From Pseudomonas neustonica (GTDB lineage Bacteria; Pseudomonadota; Gammaproteobacteria; Pseudomonadales; Pseudomonadaceae): a stretch of DNA of 64,000 nt. Of this stretch, positions 26,590 through 35,897 are shown one piece after another; within the stretch, counting starts at the first letter, position 1; each line of letters begins with the position of its first letter. The DNA lies in assembly GCF_003797945.1 (NCBI RefSeq), contig NZ_RKKU01000019.1, positions 20,056 through 84,055 on the forward strand, in the 5' to 3' direction. The translations under genes and the position numbers were made by a program. The notes under the pieces are model-generated. The model saw only the letters and a list, made by a program, of their open reading frames with translations, was not told the origin of the DNA and searched no databases.

Positions 26590-27768
26590 ATGTTTGAACT
26601 GATCGATAACGTTCCTCAGAACGCAGTAATCAAAGTTGTTGGTGTCGGTGGTGGCGGTGGTAATGCGCTCCAGCACATGGTCGTCAATAACGTCGAGGGT
26701 GTGGATTTCATCTGCGCCAATACCGATGCGCAAGCATTGAAAAATGTCAGCGCGCGCACAGTGCTCCAGCTGGGTTCGGCAGTAACCAAGGGCCTTGGCG
26801 CTGGCGCCAACCCGCTGATTGGTCGTGAAGCTGCGATCGAAGATCGCGAGCGCATTGCTGAAGTGCTGCAGGGCGCCGATATGGTGTTCATTACTGCTGG
26901 CATGGGTGGCGGTACCGGTACCGGTGCAGCGCCTGTCGTTGCAGAAGTGGCACGCGAAATGGGCATCCTCACAGTGGCTGTGGTAACCAAACCGTTCCCG
27001 TTCGAGGGCCGTAAGCGTCTGCAGATCGCAGAAGAAGGTATTCGTGAGCTGAGTCAGCACGTTGACTCACTGATCACTATTCCTAACGAAAAATTGCTCA
27101 CCGTACTGGGTAAAGACGCCAGCCTACTGGCTGCCTTCAGTAAGGCAAACGATGTATTGCTGGGCGCAGTACAAGGTATTGCTGATCTGATCATGCGTCC
27201 GGGTATGATCAACGTTGACTTCGCCGACGTGAAGACGGTTATGAGCGAAATGGGCATGGCGATGATGGGTACTGGTCACGCCAGTGGGCCAAATCGTGCT
27301 CGTGAAGCTGCTGAAGCCGCTATCCGCAGCCCGCTGCTGGAAGACGTCAACCTGATGGGCGCACGCGGTATTCTGGTTAACATCACTGCCGGTCCGGATC
27401 TGTCCCTGGGTGAGTTTTCCGAGGTGGGTAGCACCGTAGAAGAGTTCGCTTCTGAAAGCGCGACTGTTGTGGTTGGTACCGTTATTGATCCAGAGATGCG
27501 TGATGAGCTGCGTGTTACTGTGGTTGCTACTGGTCTGGGTGCCAAGGTGGAAAAGCCGGTCAAGGTAGTGGATAACACTGCTGCGCAGGCTCAAGCACCG
27601 TCTGCTCGCCAGGGTGAAGGCTCTGCACCAAACTACCGCGACCTGGATCGTCCTACGGTGATGCGTAATCAGCATCCTCAGGGCAGTGCAGCCGCGCGTT
27701 TGAGCCAGCCAGCTGAAGATCTGGATTATCTCGATATTCCAGCCTTCCTGCGTCGCCAGGCCGATTGA
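26590..27768 (+). CDS. ftsZ: Cell division GTPase FtsZ
   Basis: Tubulin-like GTPase (392 aa) that polymerises into the Z ring. Seen: VVGVGGGGGNALQHMVVNNV, the tubulin signature GGGTGTGAAPVVAEVAREMG, the T7-loop region RPGMINVDFADVKTVMSEMG, a variable linker from about residue 318, and the conserved tail peptide DYLDIPAFLRRQAD that binds FtsA/ZipA. Strong ribosome site AAGGAGAAGG. A 92-nt gap separates it from ftsA and contains the short stem CCCGC/GCGGG near 26521-26534. Confidence 0.99.
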   Translation: MFELIDNVPQNAVIKVVGVGGGGGNALQHMVVNNVEGVDFICANTDAQALKNVSARTVLQLGSAVTKGLGAGANPLIGREAAIEDRERIAEVLQGADMVFITAGMGGGTGTGAAPVVAEVAREMGILTVAVVTKPFPFEGRKRLQIAEEGIRELSQHVDSLITIPNEKLLTVLGKDASLLAAFSKANDVLLGAVQGIADLIMRPGMINVDFADVKTVMSEMGMAMMGTGHASGPNRAREAAEAAIRSPLLEDVNLMGARGILVNITAGPDLSLGEFSEVGSTVEEFASESATVVVGTVIDPEMRDELRVTVVATGLGAKVEKPVKVVDNTAAQAQAPSARQGEGSAPNYRDLDRPTVMRNQHPQGSAAARLSQPAEDLDYLDIPAFLRRQAD

Positions 27769-27781
27769 TCTGATCAATCGG
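27761..27781. repeat. Perfect inverted repeat over the ftsZ stop codon
   Basis: CCGATTGATC (27761-27770) and GATCAATCGG (27772-27781) are exact reverse complements around a single T. The left arm contains the ftsZ stop codon. There is no T run after it, so it is not a classical terminator; it could stabilise the ftsZ mRNA 3' end or attenuate transcription into lpxC. Confidence 0.55.
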
Positions 27782-27819
27782 TGGCATAGGGCTTATTGGT
27801 ATTCAACAAAGGCGTACTT

Positions 27820-27828
27820 TGCTATCAT
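27820..27828 (+). promoter_or_regulatory. Extended -10 promoter candidate for lpxC
   Basis: TGC directly before TATCAT (27823-27828) makes an extended -10 element about 52 nt upstream of the lpxC ATG. No convincing -35 hexamer is present at 17 bp, as expected for this class. Confidence 0.4.
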
Positions 27829-27879
27829 GCACGCCAATTTGTTGAAAATTATTCGCAACTAGAGCGGACCCAGTCAAGC

Positions 27880-28791
27880 ATGATCAGACAACGCACACTG
27901 AAGAACATCATCCGGGCCACTGGTGTTGGTCTGCATTCGGGTGAGAAGGTATATCTCACGCTGAAACCTGCACCTGTGGATACGGGCATCGTGTTCTGCC
28001 GTACCGATCTCGACCCCGTGGTCGAGATCCCGGCGCGTGCCGAGTTCGTGGGTGAGACTACTATGTCCACGACCCTGATCAAGGACGGCGCCAAGGTTGA
28101 TACAGTAGAGCATTTGCTGTCTGCCATGGCCGGTCTGGGTATTGATAACGCCTATGTCGAGCTGAGTGCTCCTGAAGTGCCGATTATGGACGGTAGTGCC
28201 GGTCCTTTTGTATTCCTTATCCAGTCCGCTGGTATTGAGGAGCAGGACGCCGCCAAGCAGTTTATTCGTATAAAACGCGAAGTAACTGTGGAAGAGGATG
28301 GCAAGACCGCAACCTTCGTGCCTTTCGAGGGGTTCAAGGTTTCATTTGGTATCGACTTTGACCATCCGGTTTTCCGTGGTCGCAGTCAGACCGCATGCGT
28401 GGACTTTTCCAGTACTTCTTTTGTAAAGGAAGTGAGTCGCGCCCGGACCTTCGGGTTTATGCGTGATATCGAGTATCTGCGCTCCCAGAATCTGGCGTTG
28501 GGCGGTAGTGTGGATAATGCAATCGTTGTTGATGAGTATCGAGTACTCAACGAGGACGGTCTGCGTTATGAAGATGAGTTTGTTAAGCACAAGATCCTGG
28601 ATGCCATTGGCGATCTTTATCTGCTGGGCAAAAGCTTGGTGGGTGAGTTCAAGGGCTACAAATCAGGTCATGCGCTGAATAACAAGTTGCTTCGCACGCT
28701 GCTTGCAACCAAGGACGCCTGGGAAGTGGTGACCTTTGAAGATGCGGGTACGGCGCCTATTTCGTTTATGCGCCCGGCTGCTGCAGTCTAA
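27880..28791 (+). CDS. lpxC: UDP-3-O-acyl-GlcNAc deacetylase LpxC
   Basis: Zinc metalloenzyme (303 aa) that catalyses the first committed step of lipid A synthesis. Seen: [20 protein letters not shown], the zinc ligand His78 in TVEHLLSAM, the hydrolase motif [16 protein letters not shown], then [15 protein letters not shown] and the general-acid histidine in [12 protein letters not shown]. The ATG at 27880 yields 303 aa, the usual pseudomonad length; an in-frame extension to 27796 overlaps the promoter candidate. Last gene of the dcw cluster. Confidence 0.98.
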   Translation: MIRQRTLKNIIRATGVGLHSGEKVYLTLKPAPVDTGIVFCRTDLDPVVEIPARAEFVGETTMSTTLIKDGAKVDTVEHLLSAMAGLGIDNAYVELSAPEVPIMDGSAGPFVFLIQSAGIEEQDAAKQFIRIKREVTVEEDGKTATFVPFEGFKVSFGIDFDHPVFRGRSQTACVDFSSTSFVKEVSRARTFGFMRDIEYLRSQNLALGGSVDNAIVVDEYRVLNEDGLRYEDEFVKHKILDAIGDLYLLGKSLVGEFKGYKSGHALNNKLLRTLLATKDAWEVVTFEDAGTAPISFMRPAAAV

Positions 28792-28841
28792 GCGTCACTT
28801 AAAGCAGTCATCTGACAGCTTTCTCGTTTCGTTCTATATTT

Positions 28842-28872
28842 AACGGCCACCTCTGGTGGCCGTTTTCTTTTC
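28842..28872 (+). terminator. Terminator after lpxC, end of dcw cluster
   Basis: AACGGCCAC (28842-28850) pairs with GTGGCCGTT (28856-28864), with a short loop and a following TTTCTTTTCTC tract. It closes the dcw cluster and faces the convergent dciA gene. Confidence 0.85.
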
Positions 28873-28951
28873 TCTCGAATGTCTACTTGGCGGCTCTTTT
28901 GCTCAGCAAGGGGTAATCCTGATAATGGCACTTTGTGCCATCGAGCTGTCT

Positions 28952-29404
28952 TCAGTTGCCGTTGTGATGACTTGCCAGCTTCTGCAGTGCGGCGCGTAAA
29001 TTGGGGTCAGTTACCTGCTCTGCGGTCTCCTGCAGGTGTTCGGCAGCAACACTGGATCTGCGCATTGTGCGAACTGGTGGTGCTTTTTTGATCAGTGGCG
29101 GTTGTACCTTGCAGTGTATTTTCGTTAAAGTTGCGAATTCATTGTAGGCTTGTAATGCGCGAATAAGACGCTTTTGCTGGTATCTGAGGCGTGTAGCCCA
29201 ATGGCTACTGCTGACCACGAAGCGCAAAACGCCGTCTGCAAATGACGCCACTTTGCAGTGTTCCCTTGCTGCAGGCTCCAGTTGAGTCTCTACCAAAGAC
29301 TGCAGGCGCTCGATAGATTTCGCCTGAGCGTAGAGTTTTTTCAGGGTGGTGTTGGTGCGCAGCAGATCAGTGGGTCGGCGTGCATCCAGCGGATAGAAAG
29401 CCAT
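28952..29404 (-). CDS. dciA: DUF721 protein, DciA replicative helicase loader
   Basis: DUF721-family protein of 150 aa. The ortholog in P. aeruginosa, which lies at the same place between lpxC and the secA locus, is DciA, the ancestral bacterial loader of the DnaB helicase. The DUF721 core is visible at about residues 18-92: LQSLVETQLEPAAREHCKVA, then ASFADGVLRFVVSSSHWATR and LRYQQKRLIRALQ. A basic, probably disordered C-terminal segment follows. The ATG at 29404 fits the family start. It is convergent with lpxC and divergent from the peptidase gene. Confidence 0.88.
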   Translation of the reverse strand: MAFYPLDARRPTDLLRTNTTLKKLYAQAKSIERLQSLVETQLEPAAREHCKVASFADGVLRFVVSSSHWATRLRYQQKRLIRALQAYNEFATLTKIHCKVQPPLIKKAPPVRTMRRSSVAAEHLQETAEQVTDPNLRAALQKLASHHNGN

Positions 29405-29481
29405 GCAGGTCTGAACCAGGTTGGAGTGATGTGGTGGTTATCCTATCAGAACCGCCATCATGATTGTTTGGGGTCTTTTAT

Positions 29482-30414
29482 TTGAACATTATTATCCTCA
29501 CTGGGCGCCATGGTGCGTCGCGAACGGTTACGTTAAGTGCCCCCTGGGTTGCTGCCGGTATCGCCGTGCTTACTGCTTTGCCCATTGCCGCCGCGCTTTT
29601 GACGTGGCAGCTGCTTGGTGGAAGCGGGGCTCTTGATGAAGTGGCTGAAACAGACGCGCCGCAATGGCAGCAGGTACTCCAGGATTACGACATAGAGGAT
29701 GTCGGGGAGGATGACGGGCAACAGGCACAAATGGAGCGTATGAGCCAACAGTTGGCTCGTCTGCAAATGCGCCTTACGCGGCTGGATGCACTGGGTGAGC
29801 GCCTGACCGAGTTAGCTGACTTTTCAGACGGCGAGTTTAACTTTGGCGATGATATCGATCCGGGTATGGGTGGGCCTGAGCTGCAGTCCGACGACTTGAG
29901 CTATCACTCGCCTGATTTGCAAAACGTTATTGAGCAACTGGCCGAGCGGATTGATGATCGCACGCAGCAGCTACAGTTGCTGGAAGAACTGATGGTGAGT
30001 CGGCAGTCTGATGTTGACTCGGCACTTGATTTCAAGCCTGTGCGCATTGGGCGTTTGTCGTCTGGATTTGGGCGTCGCACCGACCCGATTACCGGGCGTA
30101 TTTCCACGCACAGCGGGTTGGACTTTGCCGCCCCTCGTGGCACCCCTATCTATGCTGTCGGTAGCGGCGTGGTCGTATTTTCCGGGCGCAGCGGCGCCTA
30201 CGGTAATATGGTTGAGATCAATCATGGTGGTGGCTACAAGACCCGTTACGCCCATGCCTCCGAGCTAAAGGTCAGCAAGGGTGATCTGGTGCAGAAGGGG
30301 CAGGAGATTGCGGCGGTGGGTACCACAGGTCGCTCTACCGGCTCTCATTTGCACCTTGAAGTCTATCGTAACGGCATGGCAGTCAATCCTGCACGCTATG
30401 TCGCATTGAAATAA
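29482..30414 (+). CDS. M23/LytM-type peptidoglycan peptidase family protein
   Basis: Membrane-anchored M23 metallopeptidase of about 310 aa. An N-terminal membrane helix (WVAAGIAVLTALPIAAALLT) is followed by an acidic segment, coiled-coil-prone heptads (QMERMSQQLARLQMRLTRLD) and a C-terminal LytM domain. Active-site residues are present: HSGLDFAAPRGTPIYAVGSG (HxxxD) and the HxH motif SHLHLEV, so it may be an active endopeptidase rather than an EnvC-like activator. Start codon is unusual: TTG at 29482 (reading NIIILTGRHG) is preferred; another TTG lies at 29464. It is conserved upstream of secA in pseudomonads. Confidence 0.88.
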   Translation: MNIIILTGRHGASRTVTLSAPWVAAGIAVLTALPIAAALLTWQLLGGSGALDEVAETDAPQWQQVLQDYDIEDVGEDDGQQAQMERMSQQLARLQMRLTRLDALGERLTELADFSDGEFNFGDDIDPGMGGPELQSDDLSYHSPDLQNVIEQLAERIDDRTQQLQLLEELMVSRQSDVDSALDFKPVRIGRLSSGFGRRTDPITGRISTHSGLDFAAPRGTPIYAVGSGVVVFSGRSGAYGNMVEINHGGGYKTRYAHASELKVSKGDLVQKGQEIAAVGTTGRSTGSHLHLEVYRNGMAVNPARYVALK

Positions 30415-30462
30415 TCCCTGTTGATCCCCATATCTAACGCAAGGGCGCTGCAACAGCGGTGC

Positions 30463-30492
30463 CCGGGCGTCCTTGCGTGCGCCCGGTTTATT
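30463..30492 (+). terminator. Probable terminator after the M23 gene
   Basis: CCGGGCG (30463-30469) pairs with CGCCCGG (30480-30486) and is followed by TTTATT. Nested around it is a second pair, ACGCAAGG/CCTTGCGT. It overlaps the proposed secA promoter. Confidence 0.55.
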
Positions 30493-30516
30493 GTCGGGCA
30501 ATAATCAGAGTAGAAT
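30488..30516 (+). promoter_or_regulatory. Candidate secA promoter
   Basis: TTATTG (30488-30493), 17-bp spacer, TAGAAT (30511-30516), about 72 nt upstream of the secA ATG. No secM-like stall gene lies upstream. Confidence 0.45.
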
Positions 30517-30588
30517 GCCTTTTTCTGTGCGACCTCCCGCGGCAACTGCCGGGTTCGCCGATCACCAATATGGATATCGAAGTCGACT

Positions 30589-33330
30589 ATGTTTGCGCCT
30601 TTAATGAGAAAGCTGTTGGGAAGCAAGAACGATCGTGAGCTGAAGCGGATGGGTAAGGTCGTCAGTGCAATCAACGCACTGGAGGAAGAGCTTAACGCTC
30701 TCAGCGACGAGCAGCTCAAAGCGAAAACACCGGACCTGAAGCAGCGCGCGCTGGACGGTGAGCCACTTGAATCAATTTTGCCCGAAGCTTTTGCCCTGGT
30801 ACGTGAAGCCAGTAAGCGCGTTATGGGTATGCGGCATTTCGATGTGCAGATGATTGGTGGTATGGCATTGTTTGAAGGCAAGATTGCCGAGATGAAGACC
30901 GGTGAGGGTAAAACCCTGGTCGCCACTCTGCCTGTCTATCTCAATGCGCTATCCGGTAAGGGCGTGCATGTGGTGACGGTGAACGATTACCTGGCCACGC
31001 GTGATGCCAATATGATGCGCCCGCTTTATGAATTCCTGGGGATGTCGGTTGGCGTCGTAGTGCCATTCCAAGACCCGGAAGAAAAGCGCAATGCGTATCG
31101 GTGCGATATTACCTACGGCACTAATAACGAGTTGGGCTTTGACTATCTTCGCGACAATATGGCGTTCCGCATGGAAGATAAATTCCAGCGGGAGCCAAAT
31201 TTTGCGGTGGTGGATGAGGTTGACTCCATCCTGATTGACGAAGCGCGGACGCCGTTGATTATCTCCGGCCCGGCTGAAGATAGCTCACGTCTTTATACCT
31301 CCATTAATACGCTTATCCCTTTGCTCAAGCGTGGCTACCCCGCTGAAGAGGCCGAGGAAGAAGTCGATGGCCATTACAGTATTGATGAGAAAACCCGCCA
31401 GGTAGAGTTGAACGAGGCGGGTCACCAATACGTTGAAGAGTTGCTGGTCAAGGAAGGGCTGCTGGCAGAGGGTGATAGCCTTTACGCCGCACAGAACCTG
31501 AACCTCCTGCATCACGTGCACTCGGCCTTGCGTGCGCATACGTTGTTTCATCGCAATGTAGAGTACATCGTACAAAACAATCAGGTATTACTGGTCGACG
31601 AACATACTGGTCGTACTATGCCGGGCCGTCGCTTGTCAGAAGGCCTGCATCAGGCCATTGAGGCGAAGGAAGGGTTGAAGATTCAGGCTGAGAGCCAGAC
31701 CCTCGCCTCCACGACTTTCCAAAACTACTTCCGTTTGTACCCGACGCTGTCAGGTATGACGGGCACGGCGGATACCGAGGCTTTTGAGTTTCGCCAGATC
31801 TATGGTCTGGACGTACTGGTTATCCCTACCAACAAACCCATGGTTCGCAAGGATCACAATGATCTGGTGTACCTCAGCATTGATGAAAAGTTTGCCGCTA
31901 TCGTCGCAGACATCAAGCAGTGCATGGAAAGTGGGCGCCCAGCTCTGGTCGGTACAGCATCAATCGAGTCCTCAGAGGTGGTTGCCCAGTTACTGACTCG
32001 GGAGAAGATCCCGCACAAGGTTCTGAACGCCAAGTACCACGAGAAAGAAGCCGAGATTATCGCCCAGGCCGGTCGGCCAGGCGCGGTAACTATCGCAACC
32101 AACATGGCGGGTCGCGGCACCGATATTATCCTTGGCGGCAGCTGGGAAGCTGAGGTGGCAAGTCTGGAGAACCCGAGCGAGCAGCAGATAGCTCAGGTCA
32201 AGGATGAGTGGCAGCAGCGTCACCAGCAGGTGCTTGAGTCCGGTGGTTTGCACATTATTGCGTGCGAGCGTCACGAGTCGCGTCGTATCGATAATCAGCT
32301 GCGTGGTCGCGCTGGTCGTCAGGGCGACCCGGGTTCCAGTCGTTTTTACCTGTCGCTGGAAGACAGCCTGATGCGCATTTTTGCATCAGACCGGGTTAAG
32401 AACTTCATGAAGGCATTGGGTATGGAGAAAGGCGAGGCCATCGAGCATCGCATGGTGACCAATGCCATTGAAAAAGCGCAGCGCAAGGTTGAAGGTCGCA
32501 ATTTCGATATTCGTAAGCAGCTGCTGGAATACGATGATGTGGCCAATGAGCAGCGTAAGGTCATTTACGGTCAGCGCAACACCATTCTTGCCAGTGAAAC
32601 GGTATCGGAAACCATTCAGGCTATTCGTGAAGACGTGGTAGCCGATGTGGTCAGTCAGCATATGCCCAGCGGCAGCTTGCCCGAGCAATGGGACATCGCT
32701 GGACTGGAACAGCAGCTTGCTACTGAGCTGGGCCTGCACCTGCCGGTTCAGCAGTGGCTGGATGAGAATGAAATGCTGGCCGAAGAAGGTGTCAGTCAGC
32801 GCGTGTTGGAAGAGTTGGTGCTTGCTTACGAAGAGAAGGAGCTGCTGGCTGGCGCAGACGCTATGCGTTCTTTCGAGAAGCAGATGTTACTGCGTGTATT
32901 GGATGATCTGTGGAAAGAGCATTTGGCAACCATGGACCACCTGCGTCAGGGTATTCATCTGCGCGGTTATGCGCAGAAAAATCCCAAGCAGGAATACAAG
33001 CGCGAAGCATTCAACCTCTTCGAAGAGATGCTGGGTAACCTTAAGCGCGACACTGTGCGGGTTCTGAGTCACGTGCAGATCAAGCGTGAAGACCCCGCAG
33101 AAGAAGAAGCGCGGCTGCGACAGCAGGCCGAAGAGATGCAGAAGCGCATGCAATTCAAGCATGAAGAAGTTGCCGCTGTCGCCGATGCAGACAGTGCGGC
33201 TGATCAGTCTGCAGAGCCTGCCGCCGCGGGCACGCCTGTCACACGGCAAGGCCCTAAGGTGGGTCGCAATGAACCATGCCATTGTGGTTCTGGCAAAAAA
33301 TATAAGCATTGCCACGGGCAGATAAGCTGA
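30589..33330 (+). CDS. secA: Preprotein translocase ATPase SecA
   Basis: Motor ATPase of the Sec pathway (913 aa) that drives preproteins through SecYEG. Walker [15 protein letters not shown] near residue 105, DEAD-like box [23 protein letters not shown]2 helicase motifs [14 protein letters not shown] and [20 protein letters not shown], helical scaffold and wing domains, and a C-terminal zinc/SecB-binding motif [17 protein letters not shown]. The C-linker is Ala/Glu rich. Full length with no disruption. Confidence 0.99.
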   Translation: MFAPLMRKLLGSKNDRELKRMGKVVSAINALEEELNALSDEQLKAKTPDLKQRALDGEPLESILPEAFALVREASKRVMGMRHFDVQMIGGMALFEGKIAEMKTGEGKTLVATLPVYLNALSGKGVHVVTVNDYLATRDANMMRPLYEFLGMSVGVVVPFQDPEEKRNAYRCDITYGTNNELGFDYLRDNMAFRMEDKFQREPNFAVVDEVDSILIDEARTPLIISGPAEDSSRLYTSINTLIPLLKRGYPAEEAEEEVDGHYSIDEKTRQVELNEAGHQYVEELLVKEGLLAEGDSLYAAQNLNLLHHVHSALRAHTLFHRNVEYIVQNNQVLLVDEHTGRTMPGRRLSEGLHQAIEAKEGLKIQAESQTLASTTFQNYFRLYPTLSGMTGTADTEAFEFRQIYGLDVLVIPTNKPMVRKDHNDLVYLSIDEKFAAIVADIKQCMESGRPALVGTASIESSEVVAQLLTREKIPHKVLNAKYHEKEAEIIAQAGRPGAVTIATNMAGRGTDIILGGSWEAEVASLENPSEQQIAQVKDEWQQRHQQVLESGGLHIIACERHESRRIDNQLRGRAGRQGDPGSSRFYLSLEDSLMRIFASDRVKNFMKALGMEKGEAIEHRMVTNAIEKAQRKVEGRNFDIRKQLLEYDDVANEQRKVIYGQRNTILASETVSETIQAIREDVVADVVSQHMPSGSLPEQWDIAGLEQQLATELGLHLPVQQWLDENEMLAEEGVSQRVLEELVLAYEEKELLAGADAMRSFEKQMLLRVLDDLWKEHLATMDHLRQGIHLRGYAQKNPKQEYKREAFNLFEEMLGNLKRDTVRVLSHVQIKREDPAEEEARLRQQAEEMQKRMQFKHEEVAAVADADSAADQSAEPAAAGTPVTRQGPKVGRNEPCHCGSGKKYKHCHGQIS

Positions 33331-33344
33331 GCCTTTGGCTCAGT

Positions 33345-33372
33345 AGCTCCAAGCGCTAAGCTCCAAGCTACG
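33345..33372. repeat. AGCTNNA heptamer tract between secA and argJ
   Basis: Four consecutive 7-mers: AGCTCCA, AGCGCTA, AGCTCCA and AGCTACG. Immediately before it, CTGAGCC (33327-33333) and GGCTCAG (33337-33343) form a stem over the secA stop codon, and further AGCTTGCA / TTGCAGCT words flank a GGCGG-CCAT-CCGCC hairpin at 33439-33452 just before the argJ ribosome site. A similar tract follows lspA. Confidence 0.7.
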
Positions 33373-33487
33373 TCAAACAGTCTGACAAAGCACTTGACAG
33401 CTTTCGCCAAAACTTAAAACTATTTGCAGCTTGCAGGGGGCGGCCATCCGCCTTGCAGCTCCCCTTTCTTTCTTTGGAGTTTCCGCT

Positions 33488-34705
33488 ATGCCTGTCGGTC
33501 TTGGCCCATTGCCTGTTATGCACCCAGTCCCCGGCTTCCGTCTTGGTATTGCATCGGCAGGCATCAAGCGAGTTGGCCGCAAGGATGTCGTCATAATGGA
33601 GGCCGCCGAAGGCGCAAGCATTGCAGGCGTGTTCACCACTAACGCATTTTGCGCTGCCCCGGTTACGCTGACGCGCAAGCACCTGAGCCACTCTCCCCGC
33701 TATTTGCTGGTTAACACCGGCAACGCTAACGCGGGCAGTGGCAAGCCAGGCATGCAGGCCGCTATAAGCACTTGTGAGGCCCTGGCTAAACTGAATGGTG
33801 TTGCCCTGGAGCAAGTGCTGCCGTTCAGCACGGGCGTTATCGGAGAAGTGCTACCGGCTGCCAAAATTATCGATGTCATGCCGGCGGCTTTGTCTGACCT
33901 GTCTGAAAGTAATTGGGCTATGGCGGCCGAAGGCATCATGACCACCGATACTCAGCCGAAGGGTAGTAGTCGCCAGATCACCTTGGCCGGTCAACTGGTG
34001 ACTATTACCGGTATCTCAAAGGGGGCGGGCATGATCCGCCCCAATATGGCTACCATGCTGGGTTATGTCGCTACTGATGCCAAAGTGGCGCAGCCTGTGC
34101 TGCAGCAGATGGTAAAAAAGGCGGCAGATCTGTCGTTCAACCGTATCACCATTGACGGTGACACCAGCACCAATGACTCTTGCATGCTGATTGCTACCGG
34201 GCAGGCGAATATGCCTGAGATAAACACGGTTGAGAGTGCCGAATATCAGCAATTGAGCGAGGCGATCAATGCAGTGATGCTGGAGCTGGCTCAGGCAATA
34301 GTGCGTGACGGTGAGGGTGCTACCAAGTTCGTGACTATTCAGGTGAACGGTGGCGGTAACCGCGATGAGTGTCTGGATGTCGGTTATGCCGTGGCGCATT
34401 CGCCGTTGATCAAGACGGCGCTGTTTGCATCTGACCCAAATTGGGGTCGTATTTTGGCCGCTGTAGGCTATGCCGGGGTGCCGAGTCTGGATGTCGAGAA
34501 GATTGACGTCTATCTGGATGATGTCTGTATCACGCGCCAGGGCGGCCGTGCTGAAGACTACCGCGAAGAGCAGGGCGCCCGTGTGATGGCGCAGGCCGAA
34601 ATTACTATCCGCATCGAGCTTGGTCGCGGTGAGTTCAGTGAGACCTTATGGACTACTGACTTGTCGCATGAGTACGTGCGAATCAATGCCGAATACAGAA
34701 CCTGA
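33488..34705 (+). CDS. argJ: Ornithine acetyltransferase / amino-acid acetyltransferase ArgJ
   Basis: Self-cleaving enzyme (405 aa) of arginine synthesis that recycles the acetyl group from N-acetylornithine to glutamate. The autoproteolysis site is in MIRPNMATMLGYVATDA, between Ala188 and Thr189; Thr189 becomes the nucleophile of the beta chain. Other conserved blocks are SFNRITIDGDTSTNDSC and KTALFASDPNWGRILAAVGY. The ATG at 33488 has GGAG nine nt upstream and gives the pseudomonad length. Follows secA as in P. aeruginosa. Confidence 0.97.
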   Translation: MPVGLGPLPVMHPVPGFRLGIASAGIKRVGRKDVVIMEAAEGASIAGVFTTNAFCAAPVTLTRKHLSHSPRYLLVNTGNANAGSGKPGMQAAISTCEALAKLNGVALEQVLPFSTGVIGEVLPAAKIIDVMPAALSDLSESNWAMAAEGIMTTDTQPKGSSRQITLAGQLVTITGISKGAGMIRPNMATMLGYVATDAKVAQPVLQQMVKKAADLSFNRITIDGDTSTNDSCMLIATGQANMPEINTVESAEYQQLSEAINAVMLELAQAIVRDGEGATKFVTIQVNGGGNRDECLDVGYAVAHSPLIKTALFASDPNWGRILAAVGYAGVPSLDVEKIDVYLDDVCITRQGGRAEDYREEQGARVMAQAEITIRIELGRGEFSETLWTTDLSHEYVRINAEYRT

Positions 34706-34713
34706 TGTATTTT

Positions 34714-34744
34714 GGCCTGGCGGCAGCTTGTCGCCAGGCTTTTG
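34714..34744 (+). terminator. Terminator after argJ
   Basis: GGCCTGGCG (34714-34722) pairs with CGCCAGGCT (34732-34740), closing with TTTT. It lies between the convergent argJ and fimT genes. Confidence 0.8.
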
Positions 34745-34766
34745 CTTGACCGCTGTGCTGTTAGTC

Positions 34767-35285
34767 TCAGGGTAAGCAGTAGCTTGCCGGGATTTCACTG
34801 GCATCCATCCTCAGGCGGCCAACGCGGTTAATAATGAGCCTTCTGCCATCGCCGCCTTGCTGTGCCGGACACAGGTAAAGGGTGCCAGCAAGGAAGCCTC
34901 CATGCAGCAGCTCAGACTCTCCCATCGCGTTGTAGCGTAAATACTTCGCTAACGCGCCACTGCCATGTATGTGGCTGACCCGAGCGGCAAAATCTTCTGC
35001 CAGCAACTCGTCTTCAGCATCGAATGCAGCATTACGATTGTGATCAATGAAAATGCGCCAGCCCTCGTTCCAATCTCCGTTCAGCGGTGCCATGGTCACT
35101 GCCTGGTTGCGTCGCAAAGCCTCTTCGCGGGTTTGTTGAATGCTGCGTGCCAGTTGTTCCTTGCCGACGTCCAGACGATGGCTATCTACCAGCTTGCCAA
35201 ATGAAGGTAGCCCAATACTCAGGATTAAGGTGATTACTGCCAGTGCAGTAAGCATTTCAACTAGAGTAAAACCGCCATTTTTCAT
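34767..35285 (-). CDS. fimT: GspH/FimT-family minor pseudopilin
   Basis: Type IV pilin-like protein of 172 aa. The prepilin cleavage motif GGFTLVEMLTALAVITLILS gives a class III signal: a short basic leader, cleavage after Gly, Phe at +1, Glu at +5, then a hydrophobic helix. The remainder resembles the GspH/FimT domain (QQTREEALRRNQAVTM; GWRIFIDHNRNAAFD; LIINRVGRLRM). The start at 35285 has AAGGAG right upstream; a Met six codons earlier would precede that site. It is divergent from fimU, unlike the usual fimT-fimU tandem, so it is either FimT itself or a lone FimT-like protein. FimT in related bacteria binds DNA for uptake. Confidence 0.85.
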   Translation of the reverse strand: MKNGGFTLVEMLTALAVITLILSIGLPSFGKLVDSHRLDVGKEQLARSIQQTREEALRRNQAVTMAPLNGDWNEGWRIFIDHNRNAAFDAEDELLAEDFAARVSHIHGSGALAKYLRYNAMGESELLHGGFLAGTLYLCPAQQGGDGRRLIINRVGRLRMDASEIPASYCLP

Positions 35286-35432
35286 CGCTCTCTCCTTGAG
35301 CATGAGTCGCTTTGCAGGGCCGGCAAGTTAAAACGCGCCTGTCATCCCCTCTATCTGACCGACTATCGGTGCAAGCAAGACCTTGCCGAATACAGTGCCT
35401 ATATTGTACGAACTACTAGGAGGGTTGTTTTA

Positions 35433-35897
35433 ATGCGAAGTGTGAAGGGGTTCACCATACTAGAGCTGATGATTACGCTGGTTGTTGCTGCCATAGTGTT
35501 AAGTCTTGCTGTACCTTCCTTTCAGCGAACTATTGCGAATAATGCAGTTAGATCGACTACGAGCGATTTGGTTTCCGCCTTAAATGCTGCTAGGGCCGAA
35601 TCCATGAGCTCCCGTTCATTGGTTACGGTGTCACCTGTGGGAGGGGACTGGGGTAACGGCTGGACTATCGTTCATCAGTCTTCTGTAAATAGTGACGACG
35701 CCTATCAGCTTGCCGATAAGGTGAGGATTCGTAGTGATATCGCCTCAGTGATATATAGGCCCGAGGGAGGGCTGACCGCTGCAGGAAGTAACATCACTAT
35801 CTGCCACGAGGATGCAACTGTCGATGGGCGGCGGATAACGCTTTCTTTTCTTGGGCGCGCGACTGTTGAGCAAATCGCAGGAGGGTGTGGAGCATGA
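35433..35897 (+). CDS. fimU: Minor pilin FimU (GspH family)
   Basis: First gene of the minor pilin operon, 154 aa. Prepilin signal MRSVKGFTILELMITLVVAA with Gly/Phe cleavage and Glu5, then a GspH-like globular domain (LNAARAESMSSRSLVTVSPV; DWGNGWTIVHQSS; RRITLSFLGRATVEQIAGGC). In P. aeruginosa FimU links the minor-pilin tip complex to the major pilin shaft. A strong ribosome site (AGGAGGG) precedes the ATG. Its stop overlaps the pilV start by 4 nt. No clear sigma-70 promoter is seen in the 147-nt gap to fimT. Confidence 0.9.
   Translation: MRSVKGFTILELMITLVVAAIVLSLAVPSFQRTIANNAVRSTTSDLVSALNAARAESMSSRSLVTVSPVGGDWGNGWTIVHQSSVNSDDAYQLADKVRIRSDIASVIYRPEGGLTAAGSNITICHEDATVDGRRITLSFLGRATVEQIAGGCGA

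Noticed and set aside
29405..30588. A SecM-like translation-arrest regulator upstream of secA
   Set aside because: The upstream gene encodes a LytM peptidase with an intact active site and no SecM-like stall motif at its end.
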